In this document: positions 9,489 to 18,995 of the stretch, one piece after another | Position numbering within the stretch: position 1 is the first letter of the stretch | Layout: every line of letters starts with the position of its first letter | Assembly: GCF_001894785.1 (NCBI RefSeq) | Contig: NZ_BCWW01000001.1 | Span: 992,001 to 1,056,000, forward strand | Length of the DNA stretch: 64,000 bases | Source of the DNA: Rhodococcoides fascians NBRC 12155 = LMG 3623 | GTDB lineage: Bacteria; Actinomycetota; Actinomycetes; Mycobacteriales; Mycobacteriaceae | Reading direction: 5' to 3' | The notes under the pieces: generated by a model | What the model was told of the DNA's origin: nothing | Seen by the model: only the letters and a program-made list of their open reading frames with translations | Database searches by the model: none | Position numbers and translations under genes: made by a program

Positions 9489-9929
9489 ATGACTGAAAAT
9501 TACAATGGCTTGGAAGTTTTCAGCTACCAATTCGATCGGTTTGCTTACGAACACTCGTGGATCGGGGCGCAGACTGGCGAATTCATGCTCGGTCCGCAAG
9601 GGGGCGGCATGTTGGAGTTCACCCACGCGATGGTGTTCGCCCTCCCCGAGGGTGGTGCGCACGAAGTACACGGACCCATCCTGGAGTGGTACCTCTCGCA
9701 CGGCGGACCCTATGGCGCACTTGGCTATCCGATCAGCAACGAGCGCCCGACGCCCACCGGTTCCGGACGCTACAACCTGTTCCAGCGCGGAGCGATCGGC
9801 TGGCTTCCGGATACGGGCGCATTCACCATCGGCGGTAGAGAAGAGGATTCTGATGTCAGTCCGGGTCCCGACGCCGCGACGGTCTCCGTTGTCGACGCCT
9901 CGATGTCTTCGGCCGGCATACCTGGCTGA
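9489..9929 (+). CDS. LGFP-repeat protein
   Basis: A 146-residue protein with LGFP-type repeats, clearest at GALGYPISNERPTPTGSGRY followed by NLFQRGAIGW and a weaker upstream copy (ILEWYLSHGG). LGFP repeats are found in mycolyltransferases and wall-associated proteins of mycolic-acid actinobacteria and are thought to bind the cell wall. No signal peptide or membrane segment is visible, which is unusual for a wall protein; it may be cytoplasmic or exported by another route. The ATG at 9489 follows GGAGGG. It lies 90 bases after the signal-peptidase fusion and could be a distal member of that operon. Confidence 0.7.
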   Translation: MTENYNGLEVFSYQFDRFAYEHSWIGAQTGEFMLGPQGGGMLEFTHAMVFALPEGGAHEVHGPILEWYLSHGGPYGALGYPISNERPTPTGSGRYNLFQRGAIGWLPDTGAFTIGGREEDSDVSPGPDAATVSVVDASMSSAGIPG

Positions 9930-10000
9930 AAAGCCAACTTCAGTCCTGTTTTTTATCGCTTTATTCGGTCGAGAAGTATCTTCAGCGATTGCCGATGAAT

Positions 10001-10525
10001 TCAGAACAGCGTCGGCTCGTCGAATCCGGCGACGCCTTCGATGCCGAGAATTCGTTGTTTCGTATTCGCCCCGCCGGGAGCGGAGAAGCCGCCTACCTCT
10101 CGGCCCGCGCCCAGCACGCGATGACACGGAACGATGATCGGTACCGGGTTTCGGCCCAGTGCCCCGCCCACCGCCTGGGCCGCGCCCGGCAGCCCGAGAC
10201 GACGCGCGATGTCTCCGTACGTCAGCGTTGCGCCCCGGGGAATCGCGCTGCACACGGTGTAGACCGAGGCGTCGAACGCCGAAACCTCGAGCACCAACGG
10301 GATCGGGCTCATGTCCACGGCGCGCCCGGCGAGGAGCGCCACGATTCGATCGATCGCGTCCTCGGCGAGAGCGTCGACCGGACCTAGGTCAGCGGCGAAG
10401 CCGGCCAGGTAATCGAGCATCGCCTCGTCCGACGGCTCGGGTAGTGCCACGGCCATCACGCCGTCCGCGCTCCAGGCAAGACCGCATCGCCCGATGGCCG
10501 TGTCGAAGAGGGTGCTGCTCGGCAT
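10001..10525 (-). CDS. ogt: Methylated-DNA--protein-cysteine methyltransferase
   Basis: A 174-residue suicide DNA-repair protein that takes the methyl group from O6-methylguanine onto its own cysteine. The active-site motif PCHRV is present (residues 133-137, IIVPCHRVLGAG), along with TLTYGDIARRLGLPGAAQAVG, the helix-turn-helix that binds DNA. Length matches Ogt. The ATG at 10525 gives the usual short N-terminus MPSSTLFDT. It is divergent from the MocR-type regulator gene, and the two share a short promoter region. Confidence 0.93.
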   Translation of the reverse strand: MPSSTLFDTAIGRCGLAWSADGVMAVALPEPSDEAMLDYLAGFAADLGPVDALAEDAIDRIVALLAGRAVDMSPIPLVLEVSAFDASVYTVCSAIPRGATLTYGDIARRLGLPGAAQAVGGALGRNPVPIIVPCHRVLGAGREVGGFSAPGGANTKQRILGIEGVAGFDEPTLF

Positions 10526-10555
10526 GGGTCGAGTATCCACCGGACGTCGACAGGC

Positions 10556-10600
10556 AGTCCAGTCGAACGCCCAATGGACTTGAAAGTTCGATGCCAGTGG
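10556..10600. promoter_or_regulatory. Repeats in the ogt/MocR divergent promoter
   Basis: The 90-base gap between the ogt and MocR starts holds an inverted repeat AGTCCA (10556-10561) / TGGACT (10575-10580) and a near-direct repeat CCAATGG (10571-10577) / CCAGTGG (10594-10600), spaced 23 bases apart. MocR-type regulators commonly bind direct repeats in their own divergent promoters, so these are candidate autoregulatory sites. The function is inferred. Confidence 0.4.
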
Positions 10601-10615
10601 GTGAATATGGGCTGT

Positions 10616-12097
10616 ATGCCCTCCAGAGTGCTCAATGCAACGTCGCTGGCACGAGATCTTGGAAGCTGGCGCGGCGACGCGTCGGCCGATGGATCCGGCA
10701 GGCGCAAGGCCTCCCGTCCCACGTACAGGGCTCTCGCGGACGGAGTTCGACTGCTCATTCACGACGGCCGCATCCCGTTGGGTGTCGGGTTGCCGAGTGA
10801 ACGCGATCTGTCTGCTGCTCTCGACCTGAGTCGCACCACGATCACCTCGTCGTATTCGGTGCTGCGCGACGAGGGCTATCTCATCAGCAAGCAGGGATCG
10901 CGCAGCACCGTGGCGTTGCCTGCTGCGCCGACCCCCAACGGCATGTTGATTCAGTCGACGTCGTCGTCGGGTCCGGTGGTGGACATGAGTCATGCGGCCA
11001 TGTCGGCGGCCGACGGAACCATGACGGCAGCGTACGAGTCTGCGCTGCAAGCGCTTCCGACGTATCTGCCGACTCACGGTATGGAGCCCATCGGACTCGC
11101 AGTGCTGCGGGAGGCCATCGCGCAGCGTTTCGTCGAACGCGGATTGCCCACCACTGCCGATCAGATCATGGTCACTTCCGGTGCGCAGCAAGCGGTTCGG
11201 TTGTTGTTGGGTACGCTGACCTCGCCCGGTGATCGCGTCCTGATCGATCACCCGACGTATCCCAATGCACTCGAAGCCATCAGGCGCGTCGGTGCCCGAC
11301 CGGTGCCGGTACCGGTTCGTCCCGTCGAAGGAGATTGGGATCTCGACGGAATCCGGAGTGCAGCAAGACAAACCGCCGCCAAGGTGGCGTACTTGATTCC
11401 GGACTTCCACAACCCCACCGGGCAAGTGCTCGACGCGGAGGGGCGCGCCGAGCTCGCACGCATCACCCGAGACACCCGAATGACGCTCATCGTCGACGAA
11501 ACCATGGTGGACCTGTGGCTCGATGCGCCACCGCCGCCACCGGTCGCATCGTTCGGACGGGTGTCCGGTTCGGATATCGTCACGATCGGTTCGGCGTCCA
11601 AGTCGTTCTGGGGCGGTCTGCGCATCGGGTGGATCAGAGCGCATCCTTCGCTCGTCTCGCAGCTCGCCGGCTCGCGAGCAGCACACGACCTCGGTACCTC
11701 GATCGTCGATCAACTGGCGTCGTCGTTCCTGCTGCAGGACGCCGAACCCGCGCTGGAGGTCCGTCGATCCCAACTGCGGGAGCGTCGAGATGTGCTCGAA
11801 GATGCTCTGGCCGAACATGTTCCGGAATGGAAATACCGACGTTCGGAGGGCGGGATGTCGCTGTGGCTTCAGCTCCCCGCACCGGTGTCGAGTGCGCTCG
11901 CCGCTACTGCGCCTGCATTCGGGGCAGTGTTGGCCGCGGGCCCACGGTTCGGAGTCGAGGGTGCGTTCGAGCGTTACCTTCGGCTGCCGTACACCCGTGA
12001 GCCGCAAGAGCTTCGGGCCGCAGTTGCGGCCACTGCCGCGGCGTATCGAGCCTTGGCCCCGAGCGTCGAATCCGAACAGCCGGCCCTGGTGTTCTGA
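10616..12097 (+). CDS. MocR-type transcriptional regulator (GntR helix-turn-helix plus aminotransferase fold)
   Basis: A 493-residue protein. Residues about 30-105 are a GntR winged helix (GVGLPSERDLSAALDLSRTT followed by YSVLRDEGYL). Residues 130-490 have the fold of a class I aminotransferase with the PLP lysine in GSASKSFWGG and the substrate motif PDFHNPTG. MocR regulators sense PLP or amino compounds and usually control vitamin B6, GABA or taurine genes. The neighbour on the other side is ogt, which gives no clear hint; CoA-transferase and purT genes follow downstream. The ATG at 10616 is chosen over 10574 because it starts just before the conserved region; the transcript may be nearly leaderless. 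Confidence 0.85.
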   Translation: MPSRVLNATSLARDLGSWRGDASADGSGRRKASRPTYRALADGVRLLIHDGRIPLGVGLPSERDLSAALDLSRTTITSSYSVLRDEGYLISKQGSRSTVALPAAPTPNGMLIQSTSSSGPVVDMSHAAMSAADGTMTAAYESALQALPTYLPTHGMEPIGLAVLREAIAQRFVERGLPTTADQIMVTSGAQQAVRLLLGTLTSPGDRVLIDHPTYPNALEAIRRVGARPVPVPVRPVEGDWDLDGIRSAARQTAAKVAYLIPDFHNPTGQVLDAEGRAELARITRDTRMTLIVDETMVDLWLDAPPPPPVASFGRVSGSDIVTIGSASKSFWGGLRIGWIRAHPSLVSQLAGSRAAHDLGTSIVDQLASSFLLQDAEPALEVRRSQLRERRDVLEDALAEHVPEWKYRRSEGGMSLWLQLPAPVSSALAATAPAFGAVLAAGPRFGVEGAFERYLRLPYTREPQELRAAVAATAAAYRALAPSVESEQPALVF

Positions 12098-12166
12098 CCG
12101 CGAGCTCGACGTTATGGACGAGAATCAGCCGAAAGGCGTCCATAACCTCGAGTTCGGCGCAAAGAA

Positions 12167-13243
12167 TTACGCCCAGACGGATGCGATGTCGGTCGCCGTG
12201 GACGGCGGTGGCGTCGGGACTCCGTTTTCGGTGCGGGAGAACCGCGGTGCCGGACGGTGCTGCGTCACGCCGCCGATGTCGATGAGCGAGTCTCGGTCCT
12301 TCATATGTGGGTGGTTCGGGGCCTCGGCGAAGGTGAGGACGGGGGAGACGCAGGCGTCGGTGCCGTCGAAGATCGCCGCCCATTCGTCGCGGGTCTTGGT
12401 CAGGAATGTCGCGGTGAACTTCTCGCGCAGCTCCGGCCAGCGCGGCTTGTCCATCTGTGACGGTAGGTCTGCATCGGCGAGGCCGAGACCGGTCACGAGC
12501 TGAGCGTAGAACTGTGGTTCGAGGGACCCGACCGCCATGTACTTGCCGTCCGACGTCTCGTACGTGTCGTAGAACGGTGCGCCGGTATCGAGCAGGTTGA
12601 CGCCGCGGTCGTCGCTCCATGCTCCGACGCCTCGCCAGGCCCAGATCATGTGCGACAGTGCTGCGGTGCCGTCGACCATGGCTGCGTCGACGACCTGTCC
12701 CTGTCCCGAATTCTGTCGTTCGTAGAGCGCCGCCATGATGCCGAAGACGAGGAACATCGATCCGCCGCCGAAGTCGCCGACCATGTTCATCGGTGGCACC
12801 GGTCGTTCGCCGTCGCGGCCGATGGCGTTGAGGACGCCGGTGACGGAGATGTAGTTGATGTCGTGGCCGGCGGTCTGTGCCCAGGGGCCTTCCTGCCCCC
12901 AGCCCGTCATGCGGCCGTAGACCAGGCGCGGGTTTCGGGCGAGGGCGTCGTCGGGCCCGAGTCCGAGTCGTTCGGTGACGCCGGGGCGGAAGCCCTCGAT
13001 GAGGACGTCGGCGCGTTCGATCAGGCCGAGGACCTTCTCGATGTCGGCGGGATCCTTGAGGTTCGCTTCGACGATGGTGCGGCTGCGCAGCTGGTGGTCG
13101 TGTGGAGAGACCTGTCCGGCGCGCTGGACGCGGACGACGTCTGCGCCGAGGTCGGCGAGCAGTAGCGCTGCGTGCGGACCGGGCCCGATCCCGGCGAGTT
13201 CGACGACGCGGAGCCCTGCGAGCGGTCCACCAGTGTTAGCCAC
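12167..13243 (-). CDS. CaiB/BaiF CoA-transferase family protein, alpha-methylacyl-CoA racemase-like
   Basis: A 358-residue enzyme of family III CoA transferases. The N-terminus [21 protein letters not shown] and the motif [13 protein letters not shown], with the His-Asp pair of the racemase active site, together with [10 protein letters not shown], match mycobacterial alpha-methylacyl-CoA racemase (Mcr), which inverts 2-methylacyl-CoA during branched fatty-acid and sterol side-chain breakdown. Length matches Mcr. The GTG at 13243 is preferred because CGAGG lies just upstream and the longer upstream extension has no family likeness. Other family members are true CoA transferases, so specificity is moderate. 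Confidence 0.82.
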   Translation of the reverse strand: MANTGGPLAGLRVVELAGIGPGPHAALLLADLGADVVRVQRAGQVSPHDHQLRSRTIVEANLKDPADIEKVLGLIERADVLIEGFRPGVTERLGLGPDDALARNPRLVYGRMTGWGQEGPWAQTAGHDINYISVTGVLNAIGRDGERPVPPMNMVGDFGGGSMFLVFGIMAALYERQNSGQGQVVDAAMVDGTAALSHMIWAWRGVGAWSDDRGVNLLDTGAPFYDTYETSDGKYMAVGSLEPQFYAQLVTGLGLADADLPSQMDKPRWPELREKFTATFLTKTRDEWAAIFDGTDACVSPVLTFAEAPNHPHMKDRDSLIDIGGVTQHRPAPRFSRTENGVPTPPPSTATDIASVWA

Positions 13244-13338
13244 GTTTGTTGCCTCGTTCCGACTCGTCAGCTGCGATTGTGAATGGAGACTAACTTGTAC
13301 TAGGGCGTCCAAGTGATGTGGGTGTGGATAATAGGGCT

Positions 13339-14535
13339 GTGACTGCCCCAGAACCCGTCCGCATCGGTACTCCACTCACGCCCGGTGCCACCCGGGTCAT
13401 GCTCCTCGGGGCAGGTGAGCTGGGCAAAGAGGTCATCATCGCGTTCCAGCGCCTCGGTGTCGAGGTGATTGCCGTCGACCGTTACGACAATGCCCCGGGC
13501 CATCAAGTGGCGCATCACGCGTACACGATCGACATGAGCAACCCCGAAGAGCTGCTGGCCCTGATCGACGCTCAGCAACCGGACTTCGTCGTCCCGGAGA
13601 TCGAGGCCATTGCCACCGATGCGCTCGCCGAGGTGGAGGCCAAAGGACGCTCCGTGGTCATTCCGACCGCGCGCGCAACACAATTGACGATGAATCGCGA
13701 AGGAATCAGGCGGCTCGCGGCCGAGGAGCTCGGTCTGCCGACCTCGCCGTACGCGTTCGCCGATTCGTTGGACGAGGTGCGACAAGCGTTGTCCCACATC
13801 GGCTTCCCCGCTGTCATCAAGCCGGTGATGTCCTCGTCCGGCAAGGGGCAGTCGGTGGTACGGACCGAAGCCGACGCCGAGACGGCGTGGGACTACGCGT
13901 TGAAGGGCGGTCGAGTCGACCTGGGCCGCGTCATCGTCGAGGGATTCGTCGATTTCGATTACGAGATAACACTTCTCACCGTGCGCGCCACCGACGGGAC
14001 GTCGTTCTGCGAGCCGATCGGCCATCTGCAGGAGTCGGGCGACTACATCGAATCCTGGCAGCCGCAACCGATGTCCGACGCGGCACTCGCGTCGGCACGC
14101 GAAGTGGCCGAGAGAATCACGACGGCGCTCGGTGGTCGGGGACTGTTCGGCGTGGAGCTGTTCGTGCAGGGCGACAACGTGTACTTCTCCGAGGTCAGCC
14201 CCCGGCCGCACGACACCGGCCTGGTAACGCTTCGTACGCAACGGTTCTCGGAGTTCGAGCTGCATGCCCGCGCCGTTCTCGGGCTACCCATCGACACGAC
14301 ACTGCTCTCGCCGGGAGCGTCGGCGGTCATCTACGGCGGTGTCGATGCGGACGGCATCGCATTCGAAGGCGTCGCCGATGCCCTCGCGGTTCCCGAAACC
14401 GATCTCCGGCTGTTCGGCAAGCCCGCCAGCTTCGTCCGGCGGCGAATGGGTGTTGCGGTGTCTACGGCGTCGGACATCGAGACTGCGCGGGCTCGGGCCC
14501 GCGAGGCAGCAGGCAAGGTTCGACCGACCGTCTAG
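13339..14535 (+). CDS. purT: Formate-dependent phosphoribosylglycinamide formyltransferase
   Basis: A 398-residue ATP-grasp enzyme that makes formyl-GAR from GAR, formate and ATP in purine synthesis. The N-terminal binding motif [12 protein letters not shown], the ATP-grasp loop [14 protein letters not shown], and [14 protein letters not shown] are intact. Length is typical. The GTG at 13339 giving [15 protein letters not shown] is preferred; an upstream GTG at 13318 has no ribosome-binding site. The order purT, then rhodanese-metZ is kept in M. tuberculosis (Rv0389-0391), but here about 6 kb separates them. Its stop overlaps the convergent CPBP protease gene by 4 bases. Confidence 0.95.
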   Translation: MTAPEPVRIGTPLTPGATRVMLLGAGELGKEVIIAFQRLGVEVIAVDRYDNAPGHQVAHHAYTIDMSNPEELLALIDAQQPDFVVPEIEAIATDALAEVEAKGRSVVIPTARATQLTMNREGIRRLAAEELGLPTSPYAFADSLDEVRQALSHIGFPAVIKPVMSSSGKGQSVVRTEADAETAWDYALKGGRVDLGRVIVEGFVDFDYEITLLTVRATDGTSFCEPIGHLQESGDYIESWQPQPMSDAALASAREVAERITTALGGRGLFGVELFVQGDNVYFSEVSPRPHDTGLVTLRTQRFSEFELHARAVLGLPIDTTLLSPGASAVIYGGVDADGIAFEGVADALAVPETDLRLFGKPASFVRRRMGVAVSTASDIETARARAREAAGKVRPTV

Positions 14536-15260
14536 ATTGCGGCCACCACCGCTGCGGTAGCAACGGCGTTGTTCATCGTGTGCAGTGCGATGCCCGGAAT
14601 CAACGATCGGTGCAGTCGAACCAGCAGGGCCGCAGCAGAGCCTATGCAGACCATGATCAGCGCGATGGCGGGCAGCACGTGGACGGCCCCGAAGCACACC
14701 GCGGATCCGAGAACCGCGATCTGCCATCGTGTTCGGGTGTCGAACCACCCGAAGATCACCCGACGGAAGAGAATTTCCTCAAGTATCGGTGCGATCAGCA
14801 CAGTGCAGACGATGGTGAGGGTTCCGGCGACCACACCCACGTCGAGTGCATCGAGTGTCGACGCGCTTCCGCCGGCATCGGAGGCGGGAGCTATGTCGAC
14901 AGCGCCGGCGAGTGCAATACCGACGCCCATGGCGGCGATCCACGCGACGGGCACTTCCCACAGCAGGTGCCACAGTGAGCGTGGACCCGACGTGAGCTGC
15001 AGATCCTTCCACGTCCAGCCGCGGCGACTCAGCGACTGCCACAAGGCAACTGCGAACACCGCCGTCGCCAGCGGAATGGCGTAGCCGAGTACCCAATTCA
15101 GGTCGAACACACCGACGAGAAGCACGACCGCGGCCACCACAGCGATGGCACCGATGAGCAGGCTGCCGATGGACAGCAGGGCGTCGCCGCCGGAAACAGG
15201 ACGTTCGAAAGTCGCGGTTCGGGGCACAGGCGTCAACTTACCGGCGATCGGCGTGCACAC
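14532..15260 (-). CDS. CPBP family intramembrane glutamic endopeptidase
   Basis: A 242-residue membrane protein with about seven helices. The EExxxR motif (ILEEILFRR) followed by the FxxxH-type motif (FGAVHVLP) and the last motif [10 protein letters not shown] define the CPBP/ABI (Rce1-like) family, which cleaves proteins within the membrane. The role of most bacterial members is unknown; some process bacteriocins or surface proteins. The first codon is uncertain: GTG at 15260 or TTG/GTG codons about 8-12 residues later. Divergent from the DUF456 gene, with only 9 bases between start codons. Confidence 0.85.
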   Translation of the reverse strand: MCTPIAGKLTPVPRTATFERPVSGGDALLSIGSLLIGAIAVVAAVVLLVGVFDLNWVLGYAIPLATAVFAVALWQSLSRRGWTWKDLQLTSGPRSLWHLLWEVPVAWIAAMGVGIALAGAVDIAPASDAGGSASTLDALDVGVVAGTLTIVCTVLIAPILEEILFRRVIFGWFDTRTRWQIAVLGSAVCFGAVHVLPAIALIMVCIGSAAALLVRLHRSLIPGIALHTMNNAVATAAVVAAI

Positions 15261-15269
15261 TTGACCACC

Positions 15270-15752
15270 ATGAGCGCTCTCGGAGAAATACTGGTCGGCC
15301 TGGTGATTCTGGTCGGACTCGTCGGCATCGTCGTGCCCGTTCTGCCGGGCACCATCTTGATCTTCGCTGCTGTTGCGGTGTGGGCGTGGGTTACCGGCGG
15401 CACGGCCGCGTGGACGGTGTTCGGCATCGCGGCGGTGCTACTGGTTCTGAGCGGCGTCGTGAAATACACCTGGCCGGGCCGCCGGATGCGGGAGGCCGGA
15501 GTGCCGATGCGGTCGCTGATCGTCGGCGGCCTGCTCGGCATCGTCGGCTTCTTCGTCATCCCGGTCGTCGGGCTCTTCATCGGCTTCATCGCCGGCGTCT
15601 ACGTGGCCGAACTACCCAGGCACCGCAACCATTCCGAGGCCTGGCGATCGACCGTGCACGCCACCAAGGCGGCCGGGCTGTCCATCCTGGTGGAGCTGTT
15701 CGGCGCGTTGCTCGCCTCGGCCGTGTGGCTCGGGGGAGCGGTACTGATCTAA
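15270..15752 (+). CDS. DUF456 domain membrane protein
   Basis: A 160-residue hydrophobic protein with Gly-rich helices (GLVGIVVPVLPGTILIFAAV, and GGLLGIVGFFVIPVVGLFIG), the pattern of the DUF456 family. No biochemical role is known. The ATG at 15270 is chosen; a TTG at 15261 in the same frame is less likely. Its last codons overlap the convergent amidohydrolase gene by 4 bases. Confidence 0.8.
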   Translation: MSALGEILVGLVILVGLVGIVVPVLPGTILIFAAVAVWAWVTGGTAAWTVFGIAAVLLVLSGVVKYTWPGRRMREAGVPMRSLIVGGLLGIVGFFVIPVVGLFIGFIAGVYVAELPRHRNHSEAWRSTVHATKAAGLSILVELFGALLASAVWLGGAVLI

Positions 15753-16495
15753 GGCACCCGATACCAAGTCCGGGCATTACCGTCGAGCACAGCGGGGAGG
15801 TCGCCGCCGACGGCCCCGGAGATGATGTCGATGTCGGTCTCGGAGAACGGCCGTGGGGCTCGCGTACCGGGCAGGTCGGTGCCGAACAGCAGTGCCTCCG
15901 GGTTCACGCGGTGGATCTGCTGCAGGGTATCGACGATGTCGAGGTCCACGCGGCCGAATCCCGTTGCCTTGACGCGTACTCCGCGGTCGACGAGGTTCAA
16001 CAGATAGGGAAGTCCCTGCGTCGACAGTCCCAGATGGTCGATGCTCACCGCCGGTAGTTTCGCGAGGATCGGCTCGAGCGAGAGCAGCAACGACGCGTCG
16101 ACGTACAGCTCGGCGTGCCAGCCCACCAGTTCGTGCACGCGTCGGGCCTGCGTGGTGAGCATCTCGACGTCGGTTTCACCGCGTTTGAGGTTGAATCGCA
16201 TCGCCCGCACGCCTGCCTCGTCGAGGGCGACGATCTCCTCGTCCGTGCACTCCGGATCGAGCTGAGCCACCCCCACCCAGCCGCGTCCGAGCGTCTCCAG
16301 TGCGGCCAACAGATAGCTCTGATCGGTGCCTTGGAACGATGCGGTGACCACGGCACCGCCGGTGATCCCGAGCCCGTCGACGTCGTAGAGATAGTTCGAG
16401 ACGGTGTACGGATCCGGCGTGTATCCCTGGTTCTCGATCAGCGGAAATCTGGGGTCGATGATGTGTAGGTGGGCGTCGAACACGGGTCCCAGCAT
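15749..16495 (-). CDS. Amidohydrolase-family (TIM-barrel) metal-dependent hydrolase
   Basis: A 248-residue protein resembling 2-pyrone-4,6-dicarboxylate lactonase-type amidohydrolases. The metal motif HLH (FDAHLHIID) is at the N-terminus, a conserved His (VSIDHLGLST) lies mid-protein, and FGTDLPGTR near the C-terminus carries the catalytic Asp. Usual members open lactone rings or decarboxylate aromatic breakdown intermediates. The ATG at 16495 places the HLH motif near residue 10, as in relatives. It lies back to back with an SMP-30 lactonase gene, with 55 bases between the start codons, suggesting both act on lactones in one carbon-source pathway; that link is inferred. Confidence 0.8.
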   Translation of the reverse strand: MLGPVFDAHLHIIDPRFPLIENQGYTPDPYTVSNYLYDVDGLGITGGAVVTASFQGTDQSYLLAALETLGRGWVGVAQLDPECTDEEIVALDEAGVRAMRFNLKRGETDVEMLTTQARRVHELVGWHAELYVDASLLLSLEPILAKLPAVSIDHLGLSTQGLPYLLNLVDRGVRVKATGFGRVDLDIVDTLQQIHRVNPEALLFGTDLPGTRAPRPFSETDIDIISGAVGGDLPAVLDGNARTWYRVP

Positions 16496-16550
16496 GCCAG
16501 CTCGCCGATTCGCCGTCGCGGCGACCTGGCTCGGTGTTTGAATGCGAAAT

Positions 16551-17420
16551 ATGAAACCGGAGACCACCGTCGTTCTCGACGGATACACGTATTTCGAATG
16601 TCCACGCTGGCACGACGGGAGGATCTGGGTATCGGACTTCTACAGTCATCGCGTCGTATCCGCCCTCGAGGACGGTTCCGATGTGCGAGTCGAGGCCGAG
16701 GTGCCCAATCAGCCGTCGGGCCTGGGCTGGTTACCCGACGGCCGGCTGTTGATCGTCTCGATGCGCGATTACAAACTGCTACTACGCGAGCACGATGGTT
16801 CGCTGACCGTCCATGCCGATCTGTCGACGTACGTGAAGGCGAACCTCAACGACATGCTCGTCGACGCGCAGGGGCGCGCGTACATCGGCAATTTCGGGTT
16901 CGATCTGATGAACTTCGCGCCCGTCGAGACGGCAGATCTGATTCGCGTCGACCCGGACGGGTCCGCGCACGTCGTGGCCTCGGACCTGTACTTCCCCAAC
17001 GGAATGGCGTTCACCGATTCCGGTGAACTGCTCGTCGACGAGACGGTCGGGAACCGGGTCAGTGCCTTCGACATCGCCGAGGACGGATCACTGGGGGAGC
17101 GGCGTGATTGGGCGACGTTCGGTGAACTGCCGTCGTCGACGGACATGGCAACGGCCATGAGTGAGGTGAAGGTGGCTGCCGACGGCTGCTGCATCGACAC
17201 CGACGGCACGATGTGGATCGCCGACGCACTCGGTCAGCGCGTGTTGCACGTCGCGCCGGGCGGAGAGGTTCTCGAGCAGCTCGACTTCGATCTCGGAGTG
17301 TTCGCGTGCGGACTCGGCGGATCCGACGGCCGCACGCTGTTCGTGTGCGCTGCACCCGATTTCAACGAGCATCAACGCAAGATCGAAACCGAGGGAAAGC
17401 TGCTGGCGGTTCGGGTGTAG
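16551..17420 (+). CDS. SMP-30/gluconolactonase/LRE family protein
   Basis: A 289-residue six-bladed beta-propeller of the SMP-30 family, which hydrolyses sugar lactones using a divalent metal. FECPRWHDGRIWVSDFYSHR holds the first metal-ligand Glu, followed by PSGLGWLPDGRLLIVSM, NLNDMLVDAQGRAYIGNFGF, FPNGMAFTDSGELLVDET and CCIDTDGTMWIADA, the Asn/Asp ligand strands. The start is ATG 16551 or the ATG three codons earlier. Divergent from an amidohydrolase. A long hairpin lies directly after the stop. Confidence 0.88.
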   Translation: MKPETTVVLDGYTYFECPRWHDGRIWVSDFYSHRVVSALEDGSDVRVEAEVPNQPSGLGWLPDGRLLIVSMRDYKLLLREHDGSLTVHADLSTYVKANLNDMLVDAQGRAYIGNFGFDLMNFAPVETADLIRVDPDGSAHVVASDLYFPNGMAFTDSGELLVDETVGNRVSAFDIAEDGSLGERRDWATFGELPSSTDMATAMSEVKVAADGCCIDTDGTMWIADALGQRVLHVAPGGEVLEQLDFDLGVFACGLGGSDGRTLFVCAAPDFNEHQRKIETEGKLLAVRV

Positions 17421-17429
17421 AGCGCTTCG

Positions 17430-17479
17430 CGCATGTGAGTGGAAACTCGTAGCCTGCTACGCGTTTCCACTCACATGCG
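17430..17479. repeat. Long interrupted hairpin between convergent genes
   Basis: The 17-base arm from 17430 (CGCATGTGAGTGGAAAC) is matched perfectly by GTTTCCACTCACATGCG ending at 17479, with an inner CGTAG/CTACG stem around a CCTG loop and one T/C mismatch. It lies between the SMP-30 and fprA stop codons and could serve both strands as a terminator, although neither side has a long T run. Its length and symmetry also fit a dispersed palindromic repeat. No second copy was noticed in this window. Confidence 0.7.
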
Positions 17480-17491
17480 GCGCCAGCCGCT

Positions 17492-18877
17492 CTAGGCCTT
17501 GTCAGGCTCGGAGGCCTTCAGCATGTCCTCACGCTCGACGACCTTGACGCGCTCGCGGCCTTCTTCTTCGCCGAGGGAGCGTTCGTGGGCGTCGAGGCGG
17601 TACCAGCCGTCCCAGGTGGTGAACGGAACCTGCTTGCCTTCGAGGAACGAGGTGACGGCCTCGAGGTCCGGCTCGGCCGCACCGGCGAAGCTCGGCGCAT
17701 CCTCGAGCAGGTTCGCGACTGTTTCGTTGGCGTCGCCCTTGGTGTGACCGATGAGGCCGACGGGTCCGCGCTTGATCCAGCCGGTGACGTACGTGGCGGG
17801 AACGGGCGTGGTGGAGTGCGGCGATTCGACGACGCGTCCGGCCTCGTTGGGGATGGTGCCTGCCTGCTCGTCGAACGGGAGCTGGCTGATGTTCTGGCTG
17901 AGGTAGCCCACGGCGCGGTAGACGGCCTGGACGTCCCAGTCGTTGTACTTTCCGGTGCCGCGGACGTTGCCGGTGCCGTCGAGTTCGGTGCGTTCGGTAC
18001 GCAGACCGACGACCTTGCCGTCCTCGCCGAGTACCTCGTGCGGGGACTCGAAGAAGTGCAGGAACAGCTTGTGCGGGCGAGCGCCGACGTCGCGAATGGC
18101 CCAGTCCTGCAGGGTGTTGGCGACCATGTCGATCTGCTTGGAGCTGCGGCGAGCCTGCTCGGAGCCTTCGTCGTAGTCGATGTCCTCGGGGGCGACGATG
18201 ACCTCGATGTTGGGCGAGTGGTCGAGCTCGCGCAGTTCGAGCGGGGTGAACTTGGCCTGAGCCGGGCCGCGACGTCCGAAGACGTGCACCTCGAGTGCCT
18301 TGTTGGCCTTGAGGCCTTCGTAGACGTTGGCGGGGATTTCGGTGGGGAGCAGTTCGTCGCCGGTCTTGGCGAGAACGCGTGCGACGTCGAGGGCGACGTT
18401 GCCGACGCCGAGGACGGCGACCTTCTCGGCCTCGAGGGGCCAGGTGCGGGGGACGTCGGGGTGGCCGTCGTACCAGGAGACGAAGTCGGCGGCACCGTAG
18501 CTGCCGTCGAGGTCGATGCCGGGGATGTTCAGTGCGCGGTCCGCGTTGGCTCCGGTGGAGAAGATGACGGCGTCGTAGAAGCGACGCAGGTCGTCGAGGT
18601 TGATGTCGGTGCCGTAGTCGATGTTGCCGAGCAGGCGAACCTGAGGCTTGTCGAGCACCTTGTGCAGGGCGGTGATGATGCCCTTGATGCGTGGGTGGTC
18701 AGGGGCAACGCCGTAGCGAATGAGCCCGAACGGGGCCGGCATCCGCTCGAAGAGGTCGATGCTCACGCCCGGTCCGCTGACATTGTGGTCGGACTTCATG
18801 AGCGCGTCGGCGGCGTAGATGCCTGCCGGTCCGGCACCGACGATGGCGACGCGGAGTGGACGAGTCTGATCAGTCAT
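17492..18877 (-). CDS. fprA: FAD-dependent ferredoxin/adrenodoxin--NADP+ reductase (FprA type)
   Basis: A 461-residue flavoprotein that passes electrons from NADPH to ferredoxin, serving cytochrome P450s and iron-sulfur enzymes. FAD motif VAIVGAGPAGIYAADALMKS at residues 9-28, then FGLIRYGVAPDHPRIKGI, the NADP motif VAVLGVGNVALDVARVL and FGRRGPAQAKFTPLELREL, all typical of mitochondrial adrenodoxin reductase and mycobacterial FprA. The ATG at 18877 gives the family-like start MTDQTRPLRV; a much longer in-frame extension is rejected. It is divergent from the sulfur leader peptide and TauD-like gene. Confidence 0.92.
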   Translation of the reverse strand: MTDQTRPLRVAIVGAGPAGIYAADALMKSDHNVSGPGVSIDLFERMPAPFGLIRYGVAPDHPRIKGIITALHKVLDKPQVRLLGNIDYGTDINLDDLRRFYDAVIFSTGANADRALNIPGIDLDGSYGAADFVSWYDGHPDVPRTWPLEAEKVAVLGVGNVALDVARVLAKTGDELLPTEIPANVYEGLKANKALEVHVFGRRGPAQAKFTPLELRELDHSPNIEVIVAPEDIDYDEGSEQARRSSKQIDMVANTLQDWAIRDVGARPHKLFLHFFESPHEVLGEDGKVVGLRTERTELDGTGNVRGTGKYNDWDVQAVYRAVGYLSQNISQLPFDEQAGTIPNEAGRVVESPHSTTPVPATYVTGWIKRGPVGLIGHTKGDANETVANLLEDAPSFAGAAEPDLEAVTSFLEGKQVPFTTWDGWYRLDAHERSLGEEEGRERVKVVEREDMLKASEPDKA

Positions 18878-18995
18878 GTGCAGCGAGCTACCTTCTTCGA
18901 GGGAAGTGCGGACACCCCAGCATAAATTAAGGACAACCTGAGCTGGGGCAGTGGGCAACTTGCCGTATTCCCCGGGTTCCGGTAGGAATTGACCC

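Noticed and set aside
17585-18925. 446-codon ORF opposite fprA
   Set aside because: Opposite-strand shadow of a clear flavoprotein gene; it has no ribosome-binding site and its Val/Gly/Asp-rich product has no recognisable motifs.
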